DNA from: Paracoccus haematequi
GTDB taxonomy: Bacteria; Pseudomonadota; Alphaproteobacteria; Rhodobacterales; Rhodobacteraceae
DNA: 64,000 nucleotides
Direction of reading: 5' to 3'
Assembly: GCF_900631945.1 (NCBI RefSeq)
Contig: NZ_UZWE01000022.1
Coordinates: forward strand, 1-64,000
Shown here: in pieces, positions 16,072-24,565 of the stretch
Numbering within the stretch: the stretch's first letter is position 1
Layout: every line of letters begins with the position of its first letter
Position numbers and translations under genes: made by a program
Notes under the pieces: model-generated
Database searches by the model: none
Seen by the model: only the letters and a program-made list of their open reading frames with translations
Told to the model about the DNA's origin: nothing

Positions 16072-18096
16072 TCAGAAGCTTTTGGCCAGCGTCAGCTTGA
16101 TGTTGCGGCCGGGCGCCTTCCGGGTCGCCAGCCAGGGCCGATAGTCCTTGTCGAACACGTTCTCGATCCCCACGCGCAATTCGGCGCCTTCCAGCACGCC
16201 GGTCTGGGGCCGATAGGTGGCGCGCAGGTTGTGGATCGTGTGGCCCGCCGCCTCTTCGGTGGGGGCGTTCACCCGGTCCATCCGGGCCGCGGCAACGGCT
16301 TCCCAGCTGAGATCCAGTTCATCGGTCACATGCTGACCCAGAGTCAGGCGCAGCCGGTCGGCGGGCGCATAGTCCCAGTATTCCGAGGCGCCGGCGGTTG
16401 CCCTTGCGTCGCCTTCGGTCCAGGTCGCGTTGAGATCGACATACAGGCCGCTGGCCATGCTGTAGGCGGTCTCGACCTCCAGCCCCTTCATTTCGACTTC
16501 GCCGATGCCGGAATACGAGGTCACGTCCCAGACATCGGTCTGAAACAGGTTGGCCTTCAGCGCCAGCCGGTCGCCGCCGCCCAGCAGATCCCGGCCGTCA
16601 TAGGACGCGCCCAGTTCCCAGGTCCGCGCCTTCTGCGGCTGCTTCATGTACGGCGCATTGTTGAAATCGTCCAGGATCGGCAGGTTCTCGGTATAGGCCG
16701 CGCTGCCGAACACCGCGAAACCGTCGCCGAAGGCATAGCGCAGCGACAGCCCGCCCATCACCGCCTCGTTGTCGAAGTCGGTCTGGGGGTTGGACGCCGT
16801 GTTCGCCCCGCCGTCGCGCGTCAGATCCTGCGATTCATAGCGCAGCGCGGGCGAGACGGTCAGCCCGCCCGCCGTGATGTCGTCGACCGCGAAGACCGCC
16901 CAGCGGCGATCCGTGCCGCCGGGGGCCGACGACGCCTCGGCGCGGGTCTTGCGGACCACCTCGAACCCGGCGCGCAGGTCGTGGGAAAAGCCGCCGGTCC
17001 GGAAGGCGGCGGTGTTCTTGACGGTCAGCTTGGTCGTCTTGTAGCGGTGATCGGCATTGGCCAGCCCCAGCACGCTGCCCGCGAACATCGGCCAGGCGGG
17101 CGTCCCCTCCATCGACGAACTGCCGGGAATGTAGCTGCTGTCGATCTGCTGGTCGGCATGGCTGAGATTCGCCGTCACATGGATCAGCGGGTTGTCGGGA
17201 TCGTATTCATATTCCAGGATCGCCGTCCGCGTGTCGATGTCGCGGTCCACCCGGCCGAAGGTGCTGTCGGACACCGCGAACTGGTCGTAGGGCACGTCCC
17301 GTTCGGCCATCTTCGTGTCGTTCCACGACAGGGTGACAGAATGGTCGCGCGCCGCGCCGAAGCTGTATTTGCCCTTGACCAGAACCGAGGGCAGGTCGAA
17401 CGGCTCGGCCCCGATGGGATCGCCCGCGCCGTCGTCCTGCGCGTCCTGCTTGCGCCGCACATACTGGGCCAGGAATTCCAGATCCTCGGTCGGCTGCCAG
17501 GCCAGGATCGAGGACGAGGTGATGCCGTCGCCGTTCGTGGTGAATTCAAAGGTCTGGCGCCCTGCCCAGCCGATCCGGCGGCCGGTGAAATCGGACGCGT
17601 CCTTGGTGCGCAGCCGTACCAGGCCGCCGACCACGCCGGATCCGTATTCGAAGCTGCCGACGGTGCCGCGCTGCACCTCGACCTCTTTATACAGGGCGGG
17701 GTCGGTATAAAGCTGGGTGCCGATGCGATACAGTTCCTCGGACCCCTGGGTGGCGCCGTCGACCTGGATCAGCACCATCTGGTCGGTGCCATAGGTGCCG
17801 GTCGCGCCGAAGCCGCGGATGTTGATGCCCGACCCGCCGGGCGTGTTGCCGTTCATCAGCGTGACGCCGGGCACCGAATCGATCAGTTCGGCGATGGTTC
17901 CGGCCTGGCGGTCGTCGATTTCCCGCTGGTCGATGGCGGTGACGGGCGTGGCGGTGTCGGTCGCCACGTCGCGTTTGCTTTGCAAGGTGATGCTATCCAG
18001 CACCACCGGGGCGGCGGCATCCTGCGCCAGAACGGCGGTCGGAAACGCGAAGGCTGCGCCGCACATCAGCGCGGCGATTGGGGAAGGGCGTCGCAA
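16072..18096 (-). CDS. TonB-dependent outer membrane receptor
   Basis: A 674-residue receptor with signal peptide (ending AVLAQ), a plug domain (DQREIDDRQAGTIAELIDSV, GGSGINIRGFG, YEVQRG-like EVEVQRGTVG) and a 22-strand barrel ending in Phe (NIKLTLAKSF). The C-terminal NVFDKDYRPWLATRKAPG resembles the hemoglobin/heme receptor group, so heme or another iron chelate is the most likely substrate. I did not find the FRAP-NPNL heme motif with confidence. AGGAG precedes the ATG. No TonB-ExbBD, periplasmic binding protein or ABC transporter gene is adjacent. Confidence 0.88.
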   Translation of the reverse strand: MRRPSPIAALMCGAAFAFPTAVLAQDAAAPVVLDSITLQSKRDVATDTATPVTAIDQREIDDRQAGTIAELIDSVPGVTLMNGNTPGGSGINIRGFGATGTYGTDQMVLIQVDGATQGSEELYRIGTQLYTDPALYKEVEVQRGTVGSFEYGSGVVGGLVRLRTKDASDFTGRRIGWAGRQTFEFTTNGDGITSSSILAWQPTEDLEFLAQYVRRKQDAQDDGAGDPIGAEPFDLPSVLVKGKYSFGAARDHSVTLSWNDTKMAERDVPYDQFAVSDSTFGRVDRDIDTRTAILEYEYDPDNPLIHVTANLSHADQQIDSSYIPGSSSMEGTPAWPMFAGSVLGLANADHRYKTTKLTVKNTAAFRTGGFSHDLRAGFEVVRKTRAEASSAPGGTDRRWAVFAVDDITAGGLTVSPALRYESQDLTRDGGANTASNPQTDFDNEAVMGGLSLRYAFGDGFAVFGSAAYTENLPILDDFNNAPYMKQPQKARTWELGASYDGRDLLGGGDRLALKANLFQTDVWDVTSYSGIGEVEMKGLEVETAYSMASGLYVDLNATWTEGDARATAGASEYWDYAPADRLRLTLGQHVTDELDLSWEAVAAARMDRVNAPTEEAAGHTIHNLRATYRPQTGVLEGAELRVGIENVFDKDYRPWLATRKAPGRNIKLTLAKSF

Positions 18097-18243
18097 GGCA
18101 AGCTCCTGTTCAGAAAGGGGTCAGGGGCTTGCGGAATGCTGGCACGAGCCATGGATCATAGGACCAAAGGCCGGGCTGCGAAAGCGCGGCAGGCCGATCC
18201 GGCGCCGCCTGTTGGCCGAAAAGCCACAGACAACCGGGCGTTG

Positions 18244-19197
18244 TCAAAGCCGCGTGATGATCCGTTCCGCATAGAAACGGTCCACATCGGCGGCGTGGCA
18301 CAGTTCGGTGGCGGGCGTCATGACCGCCGCCGATGCGGCCGCCGCGCCCAGGGCCAGGGCCTCGGGGACCGGCCAGTCCCGCGCCATGGCCAGCACGAAG
18401 CCCGCCACGAAGCTGTCGCCCGCGCCGACCGCGCTGACCACCTTGACCCGCGCCGCCGCCGCGTGCCAGGCACCGTCCGGGCCGGCGATGACCGACCCGT
18501 CGGCCCCGCGCGCCACGATCACCGACCGCGCCGCGCCGTCCTTGACCAGCCCGGCCGCGAAGCCCGCGCTGTCCTCGCGCGAGGGGAGGGGGCGGCCCGC
18601 CAGATCCTCGGCCTCGTGGCTGTCCATGCGCAGCACGTCCACGGGGGTGGACGACCCCGCCAGCACCCGCAACGCCTCGCCCGAGGTGTCGACCAGCAGT
18701 TTCGCGCCGCTGTTCTTCAGCCGGACGGTCAGCATCTGTTCGAACCCCGCGGGCACGCCGGGCGGGTTGGACCCCGACACCACCACCCAGCCGCCCGCGC
18801 GCGCGGCCTCGGCGATCGCCTGGGTCATGTCGGCGACATGGGCCTTGTGCCATTCCGGGCCGGGCAGGACGAAGCGGTATTGCCCGCCGGTCGCGCGGTC
18901 GGTGACGGCCAGCGATTGCCGCGTCTCGCCCGGCGCGGTCAGGCGGACCAGCGACAGCCCGTCCGCTTTCAGCATGTCGGCGATGCGCGAGCCGGTCGCC
19001 CCGCCCAGGGCGACCATCGCCGTGGATTGCCCGCCCATATGCTTGATCGCGCGGCTGACATTGATGCCGCCGCCGCCCGGATCGACCACCGGCTTGTCGC
19101 AGCGCAGCTTCAGTTCGGGGCGCACCTCGTCCGCCGCCGTGGACAGATCCAGGGCCGGGTTCAGCGTGACCGTCAGGATCGGTGCCTGCGGCATCAT
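18244..19197 (-). CDS. pfkB: PfkB family 6-phosphofructokinase (type II)
   Basis: A 317-residue PfkB-family sugar kinase. VDPGGGGINVSRAIKHMGG and GGQYRFVLPGPEW closely match the PfkB-type 6-phosphofructokinase of E. coli, and the catalytic Asp/anion hole motif is VGAGDSFVAGF. It would phosphorylate fructose-6-phosphate; 1-phosphofructokinase or tagatose-6-phosphate kinase activity is the main alternative. The start MMPQAPILTVTLNPALD overlaps the upstream metallopeptidase stop by 4 bases (ATGA), so the two genes are cotranscribed. No fructose PTS genes are nearby, which favours the 6-phosphofructokinase reading. Confidence 0.82.
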   Translation of the reverse strand: MMPQAPILTVTLNPALDLSTAADEVRPELKLRCDKPVVDPGGGGINVSRAIKHMGGQSTAMVALGGATGSRIADMLKADGLSLVRLTAPGETRQSLAVTDRATGGQYRFVLPGPEWHKAHVADMTQAIAEAARAGGWVVVSGSNPPGVPAGFEQMLTVRLKNSGAKLLVDTSGEALRVLAGSSTPVDVLRMDSHEAEDLAGRPLPSREDSAGFAAGLVKDGAARSVIVARGADGSVIAGPDGAWHAAAARVKVVSAVGAGDSFVAGFVLAMARDWPVPEALALGAAAASAAVMTPATELCHAADVDRFYAERIITRL

Positions 19198-19601
19198 TCC
19201 CACCACCGGTCGATGCTGGCGATGTCGTCGTCCGACCAGCCGAAGTGATGCGCCATCTCGTGCGTGACGACATGGCCGACCAGTTCGGCCAGGGTGACAT
19301 TGCCGCGCGCCGCCCATTCGTCCAGCAGCGGGCGGCGGTACAGCCAGATGATATCGGGCTGGCCTGGCTGGTCGGACACCGACTTTTCCGTCACGGGAAC
19401 GCCGTCATAGATGCCGGTCAGTTCGAACGGATCGTCGATCTGCAATTCGTCCAGCACATCCTCGGGCGCGAATTCGGCCACGCGGATGGCGATGTCCTGG
19501 GCATGGGTCGCGAATTCCGGGGGCAGGGCGGCCATGGCGTCGCGCGCCATCGCCTCGATCCGGGCCGCATCGGGGGCGGTCAGGTTGTTCCAGTCGGTCA
19601 T
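19194..19601 (-). CDS. Small zincin-type metallopeptidase family protein
   Basis: A 135-residue protein with the zinc motif HEMAHHFGWSDDDI (His114, Glu115, His118) close to the C-terminus, preceded by EWAARGNVTLAELVGHVVTH. It belongs to the short metallopeptidase family of proteobacteria and actinobacteria (formerly DUF1025/PF06262, minimal matrixin-like fold), whose substrates are unknown. No signal peptide, so cytosolic. The ATG follows AGGAG. It is the first gene of the pair with pfkB. Confidence 0.85.
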   Translation of the reverse strand: MTDWNNLTAPDAARIEAMARDAMAALPPEFATHAQDIAIRVAEFAPEDVLDELQIDDPFELTGIYDGVPVTEKSVSDQPGQPDIIWLYRRPLLDEWAARGNVTLAELVGHVVTHEMAHHFGWSDDDIASIDRWWE

Positions 19602-19679
19602 CCGCGTCTCCTGCATGGTGGCCCTGATATGGACAAGAATCGCTGCGTGTGAAAGAGCAAGGCGAACAGGAGACCTGCC

Positions 19680-21005
19680 ATGACCACCACCCGCTTCGCC
19701 CCGTCGCCCACCGGCCATATCCATGTCGGCAACCTGCGGACCGCGCTGTTCAACTTTCTGATCGCGCGAAAGGCGGGCGGCACCTTCATCCTGCGGCTGG
19801 ACGATACCGATCAGGAACGGTCCAAGGAAGAATATGCCGACGGCATCAAGCGCGACCTGGAATGGCTGGGCCTGCACTGGGACCGCGTGGAACGCCAGTC
19901 GGCGCGCCTGGACCGCTATGCCGAGGCCGCCGGTCAGTTGCGCGCGTCCGGGCGCCTGTACGAAGTGTTCGAGACCCCGACCGAACTGGATCTGAAGCGC
20001 AAGAAGCAGCTGAACATGGGGCGCCCGCCGGTCTATGACCGGGCCGGGCTGGCGCTGTCGGATGCCGACCGCGACCGCCTGCGGGCCGAGGGGCGCGAGG
20101 GCTATTGGCGCTTCAAGCTGGATCAGGAGCGGATCGAATGGACCGACGGTATTCTGGGCGACATCTCGATCGACGCGGCCAGCGTGTCGGATCCGGTGCT
20201 GATCCGCGCGGATGGGCAGGTGCTGTATACCTTCGCATCCTCGGTCGATGACGTGGACATGGCGGTGACGCATATCGTGCGCGGCGCCGACCATGTGACC
20301 AATACCGCGACGCAGATCCAGATCATCCGCGCGCTTGGCGGCGTGCCGCCCGCCTTCGCCCATCACAGCCTGCTGACCGGCGCGCAGGGCGAGGAACTGT
20401 CCAAGCGCATCGGCGCCCTGTCGATCCGCGACCTGCGCGACGCGGGGGTCGCCCCCGAGGCGCTGCTGTCGATGATGGCGCGCCTCGGCTCCAGCCAGCC
20501 GGTCGAACTGAAGCTGACGCTGGACGATCTGGCCGAAGGGTTCGACCTGTCGCAATTCGGCGCCTCGCCCACGAAATTCGACGCCGAGGATCTGTGGCCG
20601 CTGACCCGCGAAAGGAACCAGGCGTTGCCCTTCGACGCGGTGCGCGACCGGATCGCGGCGCTTGGCGTGCCCGCCGATCTGGCGGAACGGTTCTGGTCGG
20701 TGGCGTCCCAGAACATCACGACGCTGGACGACCTGGGCCCCTGGTGGGCGATCTTCAGCCAGGGGGCCGAACCGCAGATCGACCCCGAGGATGCCGATTT
20801 CATCGCCCAGGCCATGCCGCTTCTTCCGCCGCCGCCCTATACGGACGCGACCTGGGGCGAATGGACGGCCGCCGTGAAAGAGGCCACCGGCCGCAAGGGC
20901 AAGGGCCTGTTCATGCCGCTGCGCAAGGCCGTCACCGGCCAGGCCCACGGACCGGACATGGCCCAGGTCATGCCGCTGTTGCAGGTGGTCAAGGCGCGCG
21001 GCTGA
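19680..21005 (+). CDS. gltX: Glutamate--tRNA ligase
   Basis: A 441-residue class I aminoacyl-tRNA synthetase that charges tRNA with glutamate. The HIGH motif is HIHVGNLR (residues 13-16) and the KMSKS motif is ELSKR (239-243). RFAPSPTG, LRLDDTD and GADHV are conserved catalytic-domain segments, and a C-terminal anticodon-binding half is present, so it is a full GluRS and not the short glutamyl-Q enzyme. Alphaproteobacteria often carry two GltX paralogues; this could be either. It is divergent from the metallopeptidase gene by 78 bases. Confidence 0.95.
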   Translation: MTTTRFAPSPTGHIHVGNLRTALFNFLIARKAGGTFILRLDDTDQERSKEEYADGIKRDLEWLGLHWDRVERQSARLDRYAEAAGQLRASGRLYEVFETPTELDLKRKKQLNMGRPPVYDRAGLALSDADRDRLRAEGREGYWRFKLDQERIEWTDGILGDISIDAASVSDPVLIRADGQVLYTFASSVDDVDMAVTHIVRGADHVTNTATQIQIIRALGGVPPAFAHHSLLTGAQGEELSKRIGALSIRDLRDAGVAPEALLSMMARLGSSQPVELKLTLDDLAEGFDLSQFGASPTKFDAEDLWPLTRERNQALPFDAVRDRIAALGVPADLAERFWSVASQNITTLDDLGPWWAIFSQGAEPQIDPEDADFIAQAMPLLPPPPYTDATWGEWTAAVKEATGRKGKGLFMPLRKAVTGQAHGPDMAQVMPLLQVVKARG

Positions 21006-21074
21006 TCCGCCGGGGCTTGCCTGATCCCCGCCCGCGATGCTTCCTGCGCGTGATCCACAGCGCAGGAGCCGATC

Positions 21075-21623
21075 ATGCAGGACCAACACGCGACCGATGC
21101 CGTGAAACGCTGGCTGGGCCGCGACCTCGCCTCGCTGGCCGGGACCGAACGGCGGGTGCTGGACTATCTGGGCCAGCGCCGGACCATCAGCCGCGACACG
21201 ACGGTGCCCTCTGACGACGGGCTGGGGGCGCGGCTTGCCGACCGGGTGGCCAGTTTCGGCGGTTCCTGGACCTTCATCCTGATCTTCGCGTCCTTTCTGG
21301 TCCTGTGGTGCCTGCTGAACCTGACCCTGGGCCGGGCGGGCTTCGATCCCTATCCGTTCATCTTCCTGAACCTGATCCTGTCGATGCTGGCCGCCTTCCA
21401 GGCCCCGATCATCATGATGAGCCAGAACCGCCAGGCTCAGAAGGACCGCCTGGCCGCCGTCCACGATTACGAGGTGAACCTGAAGGCCGAACTGGAAATC
21501 ATGGCGCTGCACGAGAAGCTGGACCAGCTGCGCAGCGACCAGCTTGCCCATCTGATCGCCCAGCAGCAGGCCCAGCTTGACATGCTGTCCAAGGCCCTGC
21601 GCCGACTGGAGGGGGGCGACTGA
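21075..21623 (+). CDS. DUF1003 membrane protein
   Basis: A 182-residue protein with two close transmembrane helices (FILIFASFLVLWCLLNLTL and FIFLNLILSMLAAFQAPIIM) between a soluble N-terminal part and a helical C-terminal tail rich in Gln and Leu (coiled-coil-like). The segment LADRVASFGGSWTFI and the MSQNRQAQKDRLAA that follows the second helix are the DUF1003 signature. Function is unknown. CAGGAG precedes the ATG. The tRNA-Met gene follows with its own promoter. Confidence 0.88.
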   Translation: MQDQHATDAVKRWLGRDLASLAGTERRVLDYLGQRRTISRDTTVPSDDGLGARLADRVASFGGSWTFILIFASFLVLWCLLNLTLGRAGFDPYPFIFLNLILSMLAAFQAPIIMMSQNRQAQKDRLAAVHDYEVNLKAELEIMALHEKLDQLRSDQLAHLIAQQQAQLDMLSKALRRLEGGD

Positions 21624-21653
21624 CGCCGCCCTTCGGATTGTCGCGAAAACCGC

Positions 21654-21682
21654 TTGACGCCCCCCGCGCCACCCCTTACATC
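21654..21682 (+). promoter_or_regulatory. Promoter of tRNA-Met
   Basis: TTGACG, a 17-base GC-rich spacer and TACATC form a good housekeeping promoter. The expected start site lies about 6 bases before the mature tRNA 5' end. Confidence 0.65.
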
Positions 21683-21694
21683 GCCCCCACCCGT

Positions 21695-21771
21695 GGCGGA
21701 GTAGCTCAGCTGGTTAGAGCAGAGGAATCATAATCCTTGTGTCGGGGGTTCAAATCCCTCCTCCGCTACCA
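21695..21771 (+). tRNA. tRNA-Met (anticodon CAT), elongator type
   Basis: A complete 77-base cloverleaf. The acceptor arm GGCGGAG pairs with CTCCGCT (one G-U), the D stem is GCTC/GAGC, the anticodon loop ATCATAA holds CAT, the T loop is TTCAAAT and CCA is encoded. The first acceptor pair is not the unpaired C-A of initiator tRNA, and the overall sequence matches remembered alphaproteobacterial elongator tRNA-Met. A lysidine-modified tRNA-Ile2 also has CAT but usually has a different acceptor sequence. Confidence 0.93.
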
Positions 21772-21812
21772 CGGTTTTCCACAAGACGACCTTCCCGCCG
21801 CCAGGGCGCCTG

Positions 21813-22055
21813 TCACCGGGGTTCCGGCTGGATCCGGCGAAGGGTGATCTCGCAGCCCGAACCCTCAAGGGCGCGATAGTTTTCCAGGATCACGCGTTCG
21901 GACCTGCCGTCGATCGTCAGCCGGCCTTCAGGCGATCCGGCGATTCCGCTTTCGTCCAGGGTCGTGTCCGCCCTGAGACGCGCATAGTCGCCGCCGGTTT
22001 CGACGGTGCCGGTGATCTGTTCCAGGCCGTCCAAGGTCAGGGTGGCGTCGGTCAT
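21813..22055 (-). CDS. Hypothetical protein, 80 residues
   Basis: I do not recognise this protein. It starts MTDATLTLDGLEQITGTVET after a good GGAGGA site and ends TLRRIQPEPR. It is soluble, rich in Thr, Gly, Glu and Arg, without Cys pairs, and alternates hydrophobic and polar residues as in a small beta protein. Codon use has the expected GC-rich third positions. It lies 86 bases downstream of the iscR-type gene on the same strand and may be cotranscribed. Confidence 0.6.
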   Translation of the reverse strand: MTDATLTLDGLEQITGTVETGGDYARLRADTTLDESGIAGSPEGRLTIDGRSERVILENYRALEGSGCEITLRRIQPEPR

Positions 22056-22141
22056 CTGCTTGTCCTCCATTCAAGCCATCCAGGCACAACGGCCGAACGG
22101 CGCAAAAGGGACCAATCGGACCTGCGGGACCGGCGGTGTCT

Positions 22142-22600
22142 TCAGTCGTCCACGACGCTGAGGATCTGCGGTAGCGCGGGGCAGGGCAGCAGCTGGTTCC
22201 TGGCGACATCGGCCAGCGAATGGTTGTGCAGGAACACATAGACATGCGCCGACAGGCTTTCCCACAGCCGGTTCGACAGGGTCTGCGCGCGCGATCCCGA
22301 CACGCCCCCCGATGCGCCCGCGCCGATATGCATGGCGCTGACGGTCTCGTCCACGGCCTCCAGGATTTCCGAGATGCGGATCGTCTCGGGCGCGCGGGCC
22401 AGCCGGTAGCCGCCTCCGGGGCCGCGCACCGAAGCGACCAGGCCCGCCCGGCGCAGGCGCACGAACAATTGTTCCAGATACGGCAGCGAGATGTCCTGGC
22501 GGCCCGAAATCTCGGCCAGCGAGGTCAGGTCGTCGCCCCGTGCCGTCGCCAGATCGACAAGCGCGATGATCGCATAGCGACCCTTTGTGGACAGTTTCAT
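22142..22600 (-). CDS. iscR: Rrf2 family regulator, IscR type
   Basis: A 152-residue winged-helix repressor. MKLSTKGRYAIIALVDLAT and the recognition region ISLPYLEQLFVRLRRAGLV with wing GPGGGYRLAR are near-identical to IscR. It would control Fe-S cluster assembly genes according to cluster status. The region that holds Cys92, Cys98 and Cys104 in E. coli IscR reads MHIGAGASGGVSGSRAQ here, with no cysteine; the only Cys is near residue 140. Rhodobacter IscR is known to be an unusual type in cluster ligation. No suf/isc genes are adjacent in this window. Confidence 0.85.
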   Translation of the reverse strand: MKLSTKGRYAIIALVDLATARGDDLTSLAEISGRQDISLPYLEQLFVRLRRAGLVASVRGPGGGYRLARAPETIRISEILEAVDETVSAMHIGAGASGGVSGSRAQTLSNRLWESLSAHVYVFLHNHSLADVARNQLLPCPALPQILSVVDD

Positions 22601-22765
22601 CGGCTGGCTCCCCCTGTTGCGGCCGGGTCGGATTGACGACGCGCGCACTGCCGCGCTATGCCGCCGGGGCGCGTTTCTTGCGCAATCCCGACCGGCATCC
22701 CAGATAGCGGTCTAAGAGCGCCAGGCAGATGCGTCAAGAAACCACCGTCATGTCGAAGGAAGACG

Positions 22766-23428
22766 ATGCCAGAGTTGATTTTTCCCGGTCCCGAAGGCCG
22801 GCTCGAAGGCCGCTACCACCCCCAGCCCGGCAAACCCGACGCCCCCCTTGCCATCGTCCTGCATCCGCACCCGCAATATGGCGGAACGATGAACAACCGC
22901 GTCGTCTATAACCTGCATTATGCGTTCCACAAGCTGGGCTTCACCGTGATGCGGTTCAATTTCCGCGGCGTGGGGCGCAGCCAGGGCGAATTCGACCAGG
23001 GCATCGGCGAATTGTCGGATGCCGCCTCGGCGCTGGATTACCTTCAGGCGATGAACCCCAACAGCAAGCATTGCTGGGTCGCGGGCTTTTCCTTCGGCGC
23101 CTGGATCGGGATGCAGCTGCTGATGCGGCGGCCGGAAATCACCGGCTTCATCAGCGTGGCCCCGCCCGCCAACATGTACGATTTCAGCTTCCTGGCGCCC
23201 TGCCCGTCGTCCGGGCTGATCGTGAACGGCACCGCCGACCGGGTGGCGCCGCCCAAGGACACCCATAGCCTGGTCAGCAAGCTGCGCGAACAGAAGGGCA
23301 TCACCATCACCCATGAGGAAATCGAGGGGGCCGATCACTTCTTCCGCGACGACGAGGCGCATATGAAGCCGATGATCGATCTGGTGCAGTCCTATGTCCG
23401 CCGCCGGCTGACCGAAACCAGCCGCTGA
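22766..23428 (+). CDS. Alpha/beta hydrolase
   Basis: A 220-residue serine hydrolase of the short COG2945 type. LAIVLHPHPQYGGTMNNRVV is the family N-terminal hallmark, the nucleophile elbow is GFSFGAWIG, the acid is in NGTADRVAPP, and the catalytic His is in EGADHFF. Substrate unknown; esterase or thioesterase activity is plausible. It is divergent from iscR, which sits 165 bases away. The HD gene starts 6 bases after its stop, so they form an operon. Confidence 0.85.
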   Translation: MPELIFPGPEGRLEGRYHPQPGKPDAPLAIVLHPHPQYGGTMNNRVVYNLHYAFHKLGFTVMRFNFRGVGRSQGEFDQGIGELSDAASALDYLQAMNPNSKHCWVAGFSFGAWIGMQLLMRRPEITGFISVAPPANMYDFSFLAPCPSSGLIVNGTADRVAPPKDTHSLVSKLREQKGITITHEEIEGADHFFRDDEAHMKPMIDLVQSYVRRRLTETSR

Positions 23429-23434
23429 GGCGGA

Positions 23435-24562
23435 ATGTCCGGTCGCATCGCCCGCCAGTTCGCCTTCCTGGCCGAGGCCGACCGCCTGAAGACGGTCGAC
23501 CGGGCGAATGTGCTGCTGGATCTGTCGCGCCCGGAAAACAGCGCCGAACACAGTTGGCACGTCGCCTTGCAGGCGATGGTGTTCGGCGCCTCGGATCGCG
23601 CGATCCAGATGCTGCTGGTCCATGACCTGGTCGAGATCGACACCGGCGACCAGCCCATTCATCTGGATCACGACGCGGCCCTTCTGGCGACTGCCGAGGC
23701 GCGGGCGGCGGACCGCATCTTCGGCCTGTCGCCCGACCGCGACCGGCTGCTGGATCTGTGGCTGGATTTCGAGTCCGCCGCGTCCCCGGATGCGGTCATG
23801 GCCAAGCGCATGGATCACAGCCAGCCGCTGTTCCAGGTGCTGCTGGCGCCGCAGCCGCTGGCCGATCACCTGGCCGTCGTCCGCGACAATATCGGGCGCG
23901 GGCGCGCCGCCCGGCTGCGGAGCGAATGGCCCGAGGCGATGGGCTGGGCCGATGCGGTGCTGACCGGGACGACGCCGCCCGACAGCGACCTGCACCGCCG
24001 CCTGCGCTTCCTGGCCGAGGCCGACGCGCTGAAATCCGTCCTGCGCGCCAGTCTGCTGATCGACGCCTCGCGCCGGGAAAACAGCGCCGAACACAGTTGG
24101 CACCTGGCGCTCTATGCGCTGGCTTTCGCCGATCTGGCGGGGCCGGGTGTCGATATCGGCCGGGTGATCCGCATGTTGCTGATCCACGATCTGGTGGAAA
24201 TCGACGTGGGCGACGTGCCGCTGCATTCCGCCGGGGGGCTGGCGCATGGCTCGGCCGACATCCAGGCCGCCGAGGCCGAGGCCGCCCTGCGCATCTTCGG
24301 GCTTCTGCCCGACCGCCAGGCGGGGGATTTCCTGGCGCTGTGGCGGGAATTCGAAGCCGCCGCCACGCCGGACGCGGTTTTCGCCAAAGCCCTGGACCGC
24401 TGCCAGCCGGTGATCCAGAACCTGGGATCGGGCGGCATCGGCTGGGTGGATTACGGCGTCACCTTCGCCGATCTCGAATCGCGCGTCGGCGCCAGGATCA
24501 GCCTGGGCGCGCCCGCCTTGTGGGACTGGCTGCGTCCGCGGGTGCGGGACTTCCTGGGCTGA
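23435..24562 (+). CDS. Tandem HD-domain phosphohydrolase (two HDDC2/YfbR-like units)
   Basis: A 375-residue protein made of two homologous halves. Half one has RFAFLAEADRLKT-like QFAFLAEADRLKT, ENSAEHSWH (His39, His42) and VHDLVEIDTGD (His63-Asp64). Half two has RFLAEADALKS, ENSAEHSWH (His220, His223) and IHDLVEIDVGD (His251-Asp252). Single-unit relatives of about 190 residues are metal-dependent 5'-deoxynucleotidases. Both units keep all metal ligands, so both may be active. The duplication is a clean in-frame fusion with a short linker near residues 180-188. Confidence 0.88.
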   Translation: MSGRIARQFAFLAEADRLKTVDRANVLLDLSRPENSAEHSWHVALQAMVFGASDRAIQMLLVHDLVEIDTGDQPIHLDHDAALLATAEARAADRIFGLSPDRDRLLDLWLDFESAASPDAVMAKRMDHSQPLFQVLLAPQPLADHLAVVRDNIGRGRAARLRSEWPEAMGWADAVLTGTTPPDSDLHRRLRFLAEADALKSVLRASLLIDASRRENSAEHSWHLALYALAFADLAGPGVDIGRVIRMLLIHDLVEIDVGDVPLHSAGGLAHGSADIQAAEAEAALRIFGLLPDRQAGDFLALWREFEAAATPDAVFAKALDRCQPVIQNLGSGGIGWVDYGVTFADLESRVGARISLGAPALWDWLRPRVRDFLG

Positions 24563-24565
24563 CGT

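Noticed and set aside
18097-18243. Cobalamin riboswitch before the TonB receptor
   Set aside because: No B12-box-like sequence or adjoining conserved stems are visible on the minus strand.
18244-19197. Ribokinase or 1-phosphofructokinase
   Set aside because: DPGGGGINVSRA and the QYRFVLPGPEW region resemble PfkB 6-phosphofructokinase more closely, and no PTS or ribose genes are near; kept as an alternative only.
16024-19248. Long plus-strand frame opposite the TonB receptor and pfkB
   Set aside because: It is an antisense shadow; both genes on the minus strand have clear signal peptide, domain and active-site motifs.
21695-21771. tRNA-Ile2 (CAT, lysidine type)
   Set aside because: The acceptor and D-arm sequence match elongator tRNA-Met as I know it; the Ile2 species normally has a different acceptor stem.
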